From assembly GCA_029940695.1 (NCBI GenBank), contig JAPYUP010000006.1, positions 1-51,372 of the forward strand: a stretch of 51,372 nt of DNA, read 5' to 3'. This DNA is from Candidatus Thalassarchaeaceae archaeon (GTDB taxonomy: Archaea; Thermoplasmatota; Poseidoniia; Poseidoniales; Thalassarchaeaceae). Position 1 is the stretch's first letter, and the number at the start of each line of letters is the position of its first letter. Below, in pieces: positions 25,265 through 33,424 of this stretch. The notes beneath the pieces were generated by a model. That model had not been told where the DNA came from. It did no database searches and worked only from the letters and a program-made list of their open reading frames with translations. A program made the position numbers and the translations under genes.

Positions 25265-25594
25265 TTATCGCCTGCTGGAATAAATGTCGTAGCACAGGTC
25301 TCTGATAGGAGCCGGGACCAGCCACATCGCCGCAGCAAGGGGCCAAGGAAATCTCATTTTTAGTGTGATTCGCCATATTGCGGCGCTCTTAGCGTACCAG
25401 ATTCCACCCGCTGACACGAGAAAGACAGAATCGGTGTCAACTAGGTTTGCAGGTCTAGTATTGAGCAGCGCCTTTCCCTCATCGCTATTCTGACCTACAA
25501 TCCGGAGTCTCGCGGTCGAGTGTCCTCTCTGGATGACCCTGGCCCAACGATTGCACTTGTCGCAGGCATCGTCGAACAGCACGATGGCATGCAC
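25265..25594 (-). CDS. DCC-family (DUF393) thiol-disulfide oxidoreductase-like protein
   Basis: 109 residues. The N-terminus VLFDDACDKCNRW has the D-x-x-C-x-x-C arrangement that names the family, on a thioredoxin-like fold. Family members are small predicted redox proteins of unsettled substrate. The conserved C-terminal part is present (LVPAPIRDLCYDIYSSRR). The ATG at 25594 lies 10 nt past the leuS stop, with AGGTGATG overlapping that stop, so translation is coupled to leuS. Confidence 0.8.
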   Translation of the reverse strand: MHAIVLFDDACDKCNRWARVIQRGHSTARLRIVGQNSDEGKALLNTRPANLVDTDSVFLVSAGGIWYAKSAAIWRITLKMRFPWPLAAAMWLVPAPIRDLCYDIYSSRR

Positions 25595-25604
25595 TATTCA
25601 TCAC

Positions 25605-28460
25605 CTAAAGAAATGCGATTCCCGGATCTAGGGGGAAGGAGTGTCGAGCCTTCTCAGCGACGTCCTCACCATCGCCGACCGCGTAGACCTCTATGCTCTC
25701 AACACCTAAAGCAGTGGCGAGGAACTCCGCATTGGCCATCAAGACCTCTGTCTCATCGAGCCCGCAGGAGATTAGTGCCTTCTCGCCGTCGGACCATGAG
25801 TGAACGCGGCCTCGCTTCTTCTTGGTGCCCGTTGTCAAGGCCATCCAAGTCTGGAAGATTTCGCCTCGCAATGCCTCGTTTTCGAATATAGTCAGCGATT
25901 GCACGTGAGCCTGTCCCCGTGCCATGAAGTCAAAGCCTTCCGAATCGAGTAGTATCGCATCTCGAGCTAGTTCGGACTTCCATGTAGGTGCGGTCTGGAT
26001 GACGGCTCGGCTTATTCTACCCTCGGTGTAACGCTCGGCGAGACCGCGAAGATTCCTGGCACTGGCAATGACGTTGCGGAGGTAGGTCTCGCGGGCCAGC
26101 ACGGGGGCGTCGGCCTGCGAGTCTGTAATATCTGGAAGGACGTGCTCGGCCAACAGCCTCTGCCCCCCCATCTGATGCCATAATTCCTCAGCGATATGGG
26201 GGGTAGCTGGTGCTAGCATCGGAATCCATCCCTCGAAGAAGGCGCGGGCAGTCGTTCGGTCGCAGCCCCCCCGGCGGCAGTACCAGTTCCAATCGGAGAG
26301 CATTTCGAAGTGGCTGACCATCACTCCTTCACGAAGACTCACGTTGCCCATCACTTCTCTCCATGTGCTCTGATTAGCTCTCAATCTAGCGATCAACCAG
26401 TCATCCATGGGGTTTGGAGATTCATCCATGTCCCGAGCAGAGTCAACTGCGTCGATGATTGCGTACACCTGACGGTGGTTGGCCTCAAGGGCGCTATCCG
26501 ACCAGTCCATGCCAGCTTCGGGGTTGGCTCCGAAAAGGATGAACAGACGAACTGTGTCTGCGCCGTAGCGGTCAACCATGGCCTCCGGACTGACTGTGTT
26601 ACCGAGCGACTTGCCCATCTTGGCTGAGCGTGTCCCGAGGGGTTTTCCGCAGGTCGGGCAGTCGTCACCGAAGTTGTCAACGTGGTACTCGGCGTTGCAG
26701 TCGGCGCAGAACGGGGCGGGGGCGTTGAGCATACCCTGGCAGACCAGTGTGCCGAACGGCTCGCCGACCTCGTTCATCCCGGCGTCGCGGGTCGCCTTGG
26801 TGAAGAAGCGGGCATAGAGGAGGTGCATGACGGCGTGCTCAATGCCACCGATGTAGAGGTCGACGCCGCCGTCCATCCAGTAGTCAACGGCCTCGCGGTC
26901 GAAAGGTGCAGAGTCGTTGTTGGCGTCACAGAAGCGCATGAAGTACCATGATGAGTCGTAGAAGGTGTCCATGGTGTCGGTCTCCCGCTTCGCAGCGCCG
27001 CCGCACGATGGGCATGGAACGTTGACGAAGGAGTCGTGCGCAGCAAGCGGATTGCCACTCTGCTCCTCGCTGAACGTGACGTCCAAAGGAAGTTCAACCG
27101 GTAGGTCCACAGCGGGTACGGGAACAGTGCCACAAGAAACACAGTGTACCATCGGTATCGGGGTGCCCCAGAAACGTTGTCGGCTCAGCAGCCAGTCCTT
27201 CAGACGGTACTCGGTAGTACCTTGGCCTGCACCCACGGACTCAAGAGCGGCGATCACGGAGTCCTTGGCCTCGTCGCCAGAGAGTCCGTCGAAGCCGCCC
27301 TTGGCAGAGTTGACCATCGGACCGTAGCCCTCGAAGGCCTCGCTGAGCGGGGCGTTCGGATCGTCGCCGGCCCTTTCCACGAGCACGCGGCGGATATCGA
27401 TTCCATACCTCTCGGCGAAGTCGTAGTCGCGCTGGTCGTGACCGGGGACGGCCATAACAGCGCCAGTGCCGTAGGAGGCAACAACGAAGTTGCCCGCGTA
27501 GATTGGCACCTCCTCACCACTCAGGGGATTGATTGCGTGACACCCGAGAAAGACACCCTTCTTCTCCTTCAGCATGTTGATGCGCTCAAACTCGGACATG
27601 CGTACACACTCGTCTCGTAGTTCGCGCCAATCCGTCTCCCACTCTGTCCCTAAGCACAGCACCTCGCACAGAGGGTGCTCGGGTGAGAGAGTGACGAAAG
27701 TCACGCCGAAGATGGTGTCCGGCCTAGTCGTGAAGGCATCGATGACAGCTTCGGAGCCGGCCACTGAGAAGTCAATATGGGCGCCGTGGGAGCGACCTAT
27801 CCAGTTGCGCTGCATCGCCTTCACATTCTCTGGGAAGGCAATGTTGTCAATCTCGTCGAGTAACTCGTCGGAGTACTCGGTCATGCGCAGGAACCACTGC
27901 ATCATGTCTCTCTGGACAACCTCGAGGCCGCAGCGCCAGCAGCGGTTGTTCTTGACTTGCTCGTTGGCGAGTACGGTGTCACAGTCCACACACCAGTTGA
28001 CAGGTGCCATCTTTCGCTCGACCAAACCCCTCTCGTTGAGCATCAGGAACATTTGCTGGTTCCAGTGGTAGTAATCGACGTCCGAAGTCACGAGGAGGCG
28101 GCGCCAGTCGTACGAGTAGCCCATCCTCTCTTGGTCGGCGCGTATGCTCGAGATGTTGCGATGAGTCACCGTGTGTGGGTGCCCGCCCTCCTTCTTAGCG
28201 GCGTTCTCGGCGGGCATCCCGAACGAATCGTAACCCATCGGATAGAGGACGTTTCTGCCCATTAAACGGTGAAAGCGAGCCATCGCGTCACCGATAGAAT
28301 AGTTGCGGACGTGACCCATGTGCATGTTGCCAGAGGGGTAGGGGAACATCTCGAGGCAGTAGAACTTGGGCTTAGAGGAATCGGGGTCGGCCTCGAAGGC
28401 ACCTGCGTCCGCCCACGCCTTCTGCCAGCGGGTCTCAACCTCTTGCGCGTCGTATGCCAT
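25605..28460 (-). CDS. leuS: Leucyl-tRNA synthetase, bacterial type
   Basis: 951 residues. It charges tRNA-Leu with leucine. The HIGH-type motif is in MFPYPSGNMHMGHVRNYS, and a CP1 editing domain is inserted after the first zinc site (NWCVDCDTV then RCWRCG). TTRPDTIFGVTF is the editing-site threonine-rich motif. The second catalytic motif reads KMGKS where KMSKS is usual, and just before it stands an extra CxxC/CxxC ribbon (CADC, CPTC). The gene resembles bacterial LeuRS, not the archaeal/eukaryotic form. The ATG at 28460 is preceded by GGGAGTGAGGAG. The start codon overlaps the divergent hydrolase gene, so its promoter must lie inside that frame. Confidence 0.96.
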   Translation of the reverse strand: MAYDAQEVETRWQKAWADAGAFEADPDSSKPKFYCLEMFPYPSGNMHMGHVRNYSIGDAMARFHRLMGRNVLYPMGYDSFGMPAENAAKKEGGHPHTVTHRNISSIRADQERMGYSYDWRRLLVTSDVDYYHWNQQMFLMLNERGLVERKMAPVNWCVDCDTVLANEQVKNNRCWRCGLEVVQRDMMQWFLRMTEYSDELLDEIDNIAFPENVKAMQRNWIGRSHGAHIDFSVAGSEAVIDAFTTRPDTIFGVTFVTLSPEHPLCEVLCLGTEWETDWRELRDECVRMSEFERINMLKEKKGVFLGCHAINPLSGEEVPIYAGNFVVASYGTGAVMAVPGHDQRDYDFAERYGIDIRRVLVERAGDDPNAPLSEAFEGYGPMVNSAKGGFDGLSGDEAKDSVIAALESVGAGQGTTEYRLKDWLLSRQRFWGTPIPMVHCVSCGTVPVPAVDLPVELPLDVTFSEEQSGNPLAAHDSFVNVPCPSCGGAAKRETDTMDTFYDSSWYFMRFCDANNDSAPFDREAVDYWMDGGVDLYIGGIEHAVMHLLYARFFTKATRDAGMNEVGEPFGTLVCQGMLNAPAPFCADCNAEYHVDNFGDDCPTCGKPLGTRSAKMGKSLGNTVSPEAMVDRYGADTVRLFILFGANPEAGMDWSDSALEANHRQVYAIIDAVDSARDMDESPNPMDDWLIARLRANQSTWREVMGNVSLREGVMVSHFEMLSDWNWYCRRGGCDRTTARAFFEGWIPMLAPATPHIAEELWHQMGGQRLLAEHVLPDITDSQADAPVLARETYLRNVIASARNLRGLAERYTEGRISRAVIQTAPTWKSELARDAILLDSEGFDFMARGQAHVQSLTIFENEALRGEIFQTWMALTTGTKKKRGRVHSWSDGEKALISCGLDETEVLMANAEFLATALGVESIEVYAVGDGEDVAEKARHSFPLDPGIAFL

Positions 28461-29410
28461 CTCCTCACTCCCATCGAGCTTCGAAGGGATCCATCAGGCT
28501 CCCCGCAGAAGCAGTAGAACGGGCGCAAGCCCGCCTAGCAGGGTATGTGAAGCGGGCACTCGTGCCACGCCTCTCGACTCTATGGGCACGCTTTGAAGCC
28601 TGCCCCGAAGCAGCATGGCCGCCACACCTATGCGACGGAGTCGGCTGGCGTTGGACGATGCTGGACGACGGAGAGTTCGACGTTGCGATTGGAGATGATA
28701 CAGTGGAGGTCTGGGTCACCCAGATGGGCGACTACATGAACATGAACACGGCGTTCATCGACAGAGTGGCTGGAATTGTCGCCATCGTCGATCCATTCGA
28801 TGCCAAGGGATGGGTAAATGCGCTGGATGAGGAGGGTCTTCGTCCTACTCATCTGCTCTACACACATACTCATCGGGATCACACTGCTGGATATTCGATG
28901 ATGCGCAAGCTGGTTCCTGAGGTGGAGGTTTGGGGCCACGAGGAAGCAAGGGTCCCAAACCTGCTCGGACATTTCATCTTCAAGAAGGTGGATTTCACAC
29001 ATACTTGGGACAGCGAGCCTAACAGCACCGCTCAGTGGTCAGCAGGAGCGATCACGCTCGGCGTCACGCACTCGCCGGGTCATGCGCCCGGTCACGTCAC
29101 CTTGCACGGGCATGGAGTCTACCACGCTGGGGACCTGTTGTTCACAGCGCACTCCGGGCGCGTCGATCTGCCAGGAAGTGACCCGCGCGCGCAGTGGAGG
29201 AGTGTGCTGTACGCGCGCTCGCTCCTGCAGGGGCTCCCAGGCGATTGGAGGCTGATTCCCGGGCATCGCTACGAGTGGATAGACGGCTCGACTCCGGACT
29301 GGGTGAGCCTCGAGCAGGCACTGGCGCACAACTTCTCCCTGAATTCGCCGGAGCTGGAGGCGTTCGAGCGCCTGCCGTGGCAGAGCTTCGATGATGATAT
29401 CAGCGCTTGA
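28454..29410 (+). CDS. Metallo-beta-lactamase-fold hydrolase, glyoxalase II-like
   Basis: 318 residues from ATG 28454, but this start overlaps the leuS start on the other strand. A GTG at 28547 after AGGG is a plausible shorter start. The metal ligands are complete: THTHRDH (H138, H140, D142, H143), HSPGHAPGH (H210 or H214), D227 in HAGDLLF and H271 in LIPGH. SGRVDLPGSD resembles the loop of hydroxyacylglutathione-hydrolase relatives. A binuclear zinc or iron thioester or persulfide hydrolase is likely; the substrate is unknown. The 3' end overlaps the LETM1-like gene by 11 nt tail to tail. Confidence 0.85.
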   Translation: MPSPHSHRASKGSIRLPAEAVERAQARLAGYVKRALVPRLSTLWARFEACPEAAWPPHLCDGVGWRWTMLDDGEFDVAIGDDTVEVWVTQMGDYMNMNTAFIDRVAGIVAIVDPFDAKGWVNALDEEGLRPTHLLYTHTHRDHTAGYSMMRKLVPEVEVWGHEEARVPNLLGHFIFKKVDFTHTWDSEPNSTAQWSAGAITLGVTHSPGHAPGHVTLHGHGVYHAGDLLFTAHSGRVDLPGSDPRAQWRSVLYARSLLQGLPGDWRLIPGHRYEWIDGSTPDWVSLEQALAHNFSLNSPELEAFERLPWQSFDDDISA

Positions 29411-29894
29411 GCCTCAGCAGACGCCGTACCATGGAGCTCTCCGTCTCTAAGTTGGGGGCGTCGTCCAACTTGCGAACGGTCCTGAGCGCATCGATGGGAA
29501 TCCAGTCATCTGGTATGAGTCTCCATGGCGTCACCCTCGCCATTATCCCCAGGAGCACGTGGCTGCCCGGAATCATGAACACGCGCAAAGGCGGCACGAC
29601 TAGGCTCAGTGCAGCGAGATTGTCGCGAGTGCGTTTACGTTCGTCCTTGTCGATGCGGCGGCCCAGGAGGAGAGTTGCGAGTATTTCCGCGGTGTCCTTG
29701 AAGTGCTCCGCGCCTATTTTCGAAGTATCCCACGCCCTCTCAATAGACTCGCCCCACTTCCCTGGCTCCTTGGCTACCTCCTTGATTTCCTCTTTGGACT
29801 CCTCTGGCAGTTTCCTGAACGCTGCAGCCGCTCCTGTTGCCATCCAAGGCAGCCACCTGCCAAGAAATCGCAAGCCGTTACCGAGGCGCCCCAT
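29400..29894 (-). CDS. LETM1-like domain protein
   Basis: 164 residues. Residues 75-131 follow the conserved LETM1 ribosome-binding-like segment: a charged ERKRTRDNLA, then LVVPPLRVFMIPGSHVLL, then a basic/hydrophobic stretch ending RLIPDDW, where LETM1 has LVPF-FIIVPFMELLLP-LFPNMLPSTF. A hydrophobic segment near residues 5-27 and an acidic-basic helix (EESKEEIKEVAKEP) precede it. LETM1 is a mitochondrial inner-membrane protein tied to cation/proton exchange and ribosome contact. In an archaeon the role is open; membrane association is inferred. The similarity is by eye and moderate. Confidence 0.55.
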   Translation of the reverse strand: MGRLGNGLRFLGRWLPWMATGAAAAFRKLPEESKEEIKEVAKEPGKWGESIERAWDTSKIGAEHFKDTAEILATLLLGRRIDKDERKRTRDNLAALSLVVPPLRVFMIPGSHVLLGIMARVTPWRLIPDDWIPIDALRTVRKLDDAPNLETESSMVRRLLRLKR

Positions 29895-30003
29895 GGGCTC
29901 TCGTAGTGGCGGTTCTGTTTGAGGTCAACGCTTGAGTGTAGAGACTTTCAAGTGGGGTGCATGTGATATCTTGATAGATGATTGAGGAAATATGAAGAGG
30001 AAT

Positions 30004-30013
30004 CGATATAATG
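30004..30013 (+). promoter_or_regulatory. Probable TATA box of korAB
   Basis: CGATATAATG lies about 80 nt before the korA start. The leader would include an 11-codon open frame (ATG 30052 to a TAG ending at 30087) that stops 2 nt before the korA GTG. Confidence 0.35.
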
Positions 30014-30089
30014 GCCCGTCCTGTCGGCCGGACCCATACAAAGTAGGTGTTATGACAGCGCAAACAAGTGTGCAGGTCGGTGAGTAGGA

Positions 30090-31868
30090 GTGGGTTCATT
30101 CGATTACGTCATCAGCATAGGCGGTGCAGCCGGTCAGGGCATCGCTACTCCCGGGGACATTCTCGCGAGACTGTGCGCACGCTTGGGTGTGCACATGTAC
30201 GCCTACAACGCCTACCAATCAATCATCCGCGGTGGTCACTCCTTCCTCACAGTTCGCTGCAGCGACAGAAATGTTCGCACCCATGGCGATACTATAGATC
30301 TGTTAATCTGCCTCAATCAGAACACTATGGATAGGCACCTCGAGCACATGCGAGAGGGGACATCAGTCATTTACAACAGTAACACAATCAATTCCGGTGA
30401 AGCCGCGGAGGGAGTTCAACTCTGCCCGATGGATGTCGAAAAACTAGCAGGAAAAGGGGCCAACAAATTGATGCAGAACACAGTGGCAATAGCCGTTGGA
30501 TGCCAGTTGCTAGGAGTCGGGTTCTCCGCACTTGAGGATGTGATTAGTTTCCAGTTCTCGGCAAAAAGTGAGGAGTTGGGGGCTGAGAACGTGCGCGTCG
30601 CTAAGTCGGCGTATGACTACTCTGCATCTAACTTCCAACCAGCCCCCCAGCAGATGCCATCCGGAGGGGAGCCACTCGCAGTGTGGAGGGGGAACGAAGC
30701 GTTCGCCATGGCGGCAGCTGGGGCCGGAGTAAAGTTCTACTGCGCTTATCCAATGAGCCCGTCCACAGGCATCCTGCATTGGATGGCTGCAAATGGAAGA
30801 GAACTTGGCATCATGGTGCGTCAGGTGGAGGATGAGATTAGCGTAATCTGCATGGCCATTGGTGCGGCACACGCCGGTTGCCGTTCGATGTGCGCTACCT
30901 CTGGTGGCGGATTCGCGCTCATGACCGAGGGCGTAGGCGCAGCTGGAATGATGGAGGTTCCCGTAGTCATCGTCGATGTGCAACGCGCTGGTCCCTCTAC
31001 TGGAGTTCCTACCAAGACCGAGCAGGGCGACCTGTGGCAGGTGCTCGGCGCCAGCCAAGGTGACTTCCCGAAGCTAATCCTAGCTCCTAGCAGTCCACTG
31101 GATGGCTTCCAGACCATCCCGGAGGTGTTCAACCTCGCTGACAAGTACCAACTCCCGGCGATAATCCTCTCAGACCTATTAATCTCTGACGAGACCTCGA
31201 CAATCGACCCGAAGCTGCTCGACATGCATCCCGTCATCGACCGAGGCAAACTAATCACAGCGGCAGGAGATGAGGCAGGGAGTTACGAACGCTACAAGTT
31301 CACTGACAGCGGCATCTCTCCCCGTGCTCTACCCGGAATTCCTGGTTACGAACACGTGGTCGCAACCGACGAGCAGATGCCCGACGGAGTGCTCATCAGT
31401 GACGAGTTCACTCACCCTCACAAGCGCCGAGCGATGGTCGAGAAGCGACAACGCAAGATGGAAGGGCTGTTGGCTGACCTGCCACCCCCTGCTATCGTCG
31501 GTGATGCCGATGCCGAAGTGACGCTAATCGGCTGGGGCTCGACCGCAGACGTCATCCAGGAGTCCATCGAACAGCTGGCAGAAGTGGGGGTCGTCGCTAA
31601 TCATCTCCACTTCAAGTGGATGGTTCCGTTCCACGCTGATGAGGCGATTGAGTTGCTATCATCCTGCAAGCGCACCATCATCGTCGAGAACAACTTCACC
31701 GGGCACTTCCACCGCTATCTGCGCAGCGAGACCGGTTTCACCGTGGACGGTCACATCCGTAAGTACGATGGCGAGCCATTCAAGCCTCATCATATAGTGA
31801 CCGCTGTACAGGAACAACTCACAGGGGGAGAGTCGTTGTCGGTGCCGTATGAGGAGATTATAGTCTGA
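30090..31868 (+). CDS. korA: 2-oxoacid:ferredoxin oxidoreductase, fused gamma-alpha subunit
   Basis: 592 residues from GTG 30090. With KorB it oxidatively decarboxylates a 2-oxoacid, most likely 2-oxoglutarate, to the acyl-CoA and reduces ferredoxin. Residues 1-190 are the gamma domain (GGAAGQGIATPGDILARLC, then YQSIIRGGHSF), and residues 200-592 the alpha domain (FYCAYPMSPSTGILHWMA, QVEDEISVICMAIGAAHAG, ATSGGGFALM and QRAGPSTGVPTKTEQGDL). The gamma-alpha fusion is normal for this archaeal/actinobacterial type. Substrate choice between 2-oxoglutarate and pyruvate cannot be settled by motif. korB follows after 9 nt. Confidence 0.93.
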   Translation: MGSFDYVISIGGAAGQGIATPGDILARLCARLGVHMYAYNAYQSIIRGGHSFLTVRCSDRNVRTHGDTIDLLICLNQNTMDRHLEHMREGTSVIYNSNTINSGEAAEGVQLCPMDVEKLAGKGANKLMQNTVAIAVGCQLLGVGFSALEDVISFQFSAKSEELGAENVRVAKSAYDYSASNFQPAPQQMPSGGEPLAVWRGNEAFAMAAAGAGVKFYCAYPMSPSTGILHWMAANGRELGIMVRQVEDEISVICMAIGAAHAGCRSMCATSGGGFALMTEGVGAAGMMEVPVVIVDVQRAGPSTGVPTKTEQGDLWQVLGASQGDFPKLILAPSSPLDGFQTIPEVFNLADKYQLPAIILSDLLISDETSTIDPKLLDMHPVIDRGKLITAAGDEAGSYERYKFTDSGISPRALPGIPGYEHVVATDEQMPDGVLISDEFTHPHKRRAMVEKRQRKMEGLLADLPPPAIVGDADAEVTLIGWGSTADVIQESIEQLAEVGVVANHLHFKWMVPFHADEAIELLSSCKRTIIVENNFTGHFHRYLRSETGFTVDGHIRKYDGEPFKPHHIVTAVQEQLTGGESLSVPYEEIIV

Positions 31869-31877
31869 GGTGAACGG

Positions 31878-32771
31878 ATGACAGAAACAAATGTGAAAGT
31901 CAGCCTGAAACCGAAGGACTTCAAGGGCAAGGTGAACCCAGACTGGTGTCCCGGCTGTGGTGATTTCGGCGTGTTAAGCGGCCTGCAGCGAGCGGTCAGT
32001 GAGCTCGGTCTGCAACCGCACGAGATCCTAACCATCAGCGGCATCGGATGCTCGTCGAACTTCCCCGGTTTCTTCAACTCGTATGGGATGCACACGCTGC
32101 ATGGGAGGTCGCTCCCGCACGCGACAGGAGCGAAGCTAGCTAACCACGAGATGAATGTCATCGTGACCGGGGGAGATGGAGATGGCTATGGCATTGGAGG
32201 GAATCACTTCACCCATACCAGTAGGCGTAACCTCGATGTTCTCTACATTGTAATGGACAACCAGATTTACGGGCTCACGACTGGGCAAATATCCCCTACC
32301 AGTGAGGTCGGCATGAAGACCAAGAGCACCCCCTTCGGCAGCATCGAGTTACCAATCAACCCAATCGCGAGTGCGATTACCGCGGGAGCGACATGGGTGG
32401 CGCGCGGGTACACAGGCAACATCAAACAACTGACTAGACTGATGATTGAGGGCATTCAGCACAAGGGATTCGCCCTGCTCGACGTTTTCAGCCCGTGTGT
32501 TACGTTCAACAAGGTCAACACCTACCAGTTCTTTCGGCCGCGAGTACAGCCGCTAGAGGACACCGAGCATGACACGAGCGATTGGAAGGCTGGCATCGAG
32601 AAAGCGATGCTCTGGGGTGATGTAATCCACACTGGGGTCTTCTTCGAAACCAACTCCCGAATGACCCTAGGGGACCAGGAACCAGTGCTCGACGACGGGG
32701 GGCCGCTCGCCTTCCGTGAACTCGGACTCGACAGCGAGCAGACCGATCTCATCATCTCCCGCATGATGTGA
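31878..32771 (+). CDS. korB: 2-oxoacid:ferredoxin oxidoreductase, beta subunit
   Basis: 297 residues, with GAGGTGA 4-5 nt before ATG 31878. It binds thiamine diphosphate and Mg2+ through GGDGDGYGIGGNHF plus DNQIYGLTTGQISPT. WCPGCGDFGVL supplies cysteines for the Fe-S cluster, and GIGCSSNFPGFF is the conserved N-terminal motif. It is paired with korA; the spacing indicates co-translation. It ends 20 nt from the convergent acetyltransferase. Confidence 0.95.
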   Translation: MTETNVKVSLKPKDFKGKVNPDWCPGCGDFGVLSGLQRAVSELGLQPHEILTISGIGCSSNFPGFFNSYGMHTLHGRSLPHATGAKLANHEMNVIVTGGDGDGYGIGGNHFTHTSRRNLDVLYIVMDNQIYGLTTGQISPTSEVGMKTKSTPFGSIELPINPIASAITAGATWVARGYTGNIKQLTRLMIEGIQHKGFALLDVFSPCVTFNKVNTYQFFRPRVQPLEDTEHDTSDWKAGIEKAMLWGDVIHTGVFFETNSRMTLGDQEPVLDDGGPLAFRELGLDSEQTDLIISRMM

Positions 32772-32791
32772 TTCGGCGAGTTTTCGGGTGA

Positions 32792-33400
32792 TTAGGATCC
32801 CTTGCCCGGGCCGACCTCAATGATGTGGCATTCGTGGAGGGTTCGCACCCCGGCTACCGTGATCGCGGAATCTCCCTCAATACAGCGCTCTCCGCCCCAA
32901 TTCCTAACGGTCCTCATTACCGTGTGACGGCCTGCCTCGTTCTTCGGGTCGACTTTCAGTTCCACGGCGAGGTCTTCAATCTGCCCGAGCCACCCCAAGG
33001 CAGCATCGATGCTCTTCCTTGCGATGCCATGCTGTTGCTCCGAACTCCTGACCCAGTAGCCTAGGTTCCATACCGCCCTGTTAGAACGAGTGACTCTGTC
33101 GAAGCCGACAAGCCCAAGGATGAACTCGTCCCACGGGCGCACCATCACCCAATGATGGAGAAGTCCCGCTCTTCCCTTCCGTTCAGTCTCCTGAACGAAG
33201 TTCTCAATCTGGGCATTGATCTCCTTGTCGGGATTGATCCAGGGCATGGCACGGATGACATCGGGCCAGGTCTCCTCGAAAGCCTCGATGATTTCGAAGA
33301 CGTGGATGCTTGAGGCGGGCCTGAGGACGAGTCCGTCATCAACTCGAATCGATGACGTGGCACGACGTAGCATGGGCCGTTGGGAGGGGTTGTGTCGCAT
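32792..33400 (-). CDS. GNAT acetyltransferase, RimJ/RimL-like
   Basis: 202 residues. The centre has the GNAT core with the RimJ/RimL look: LGLVGFDRVTRSNRAVWNLGYWV, then EQQHGIARKSIDAAL as the acetyl-CoA pyrophosphate loop, then VDPKNEAGRHTVMR where Asn and following residues match the family. RimL-type enzymes acetylate the N-terminal amine of ribosomal proteins or small molecules; the substrate here is unknown. The ATG at 33400 lacks a strong ribosome-binding site, and ATG 33373 is an alternative. It follows the zinc-ribbon gene by 24 nt on the same strand. Confidence 0.8.
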   Translation of the reverse strand: MRHNPSQRPMLRRATSSIRVDDGLVLRPASSIHVFEIIEAFEETWPDVIRAMPWINPDKEINAQIENFVQETERKGRAGLLHHWVMVRPWDEFILGLVGFDRVTRSNRAVWNLGYWVRSSEQQHGIARKSIDAALGWLGQIEDLAVELKVDPKNEAGRHTVMRTVRNWGGERCIEGDSAITVAGVRTLHECHIIEVGPGKGS

Positions 33401-33424
33401 CAGGCCTACGGTGGATGCACTTTG

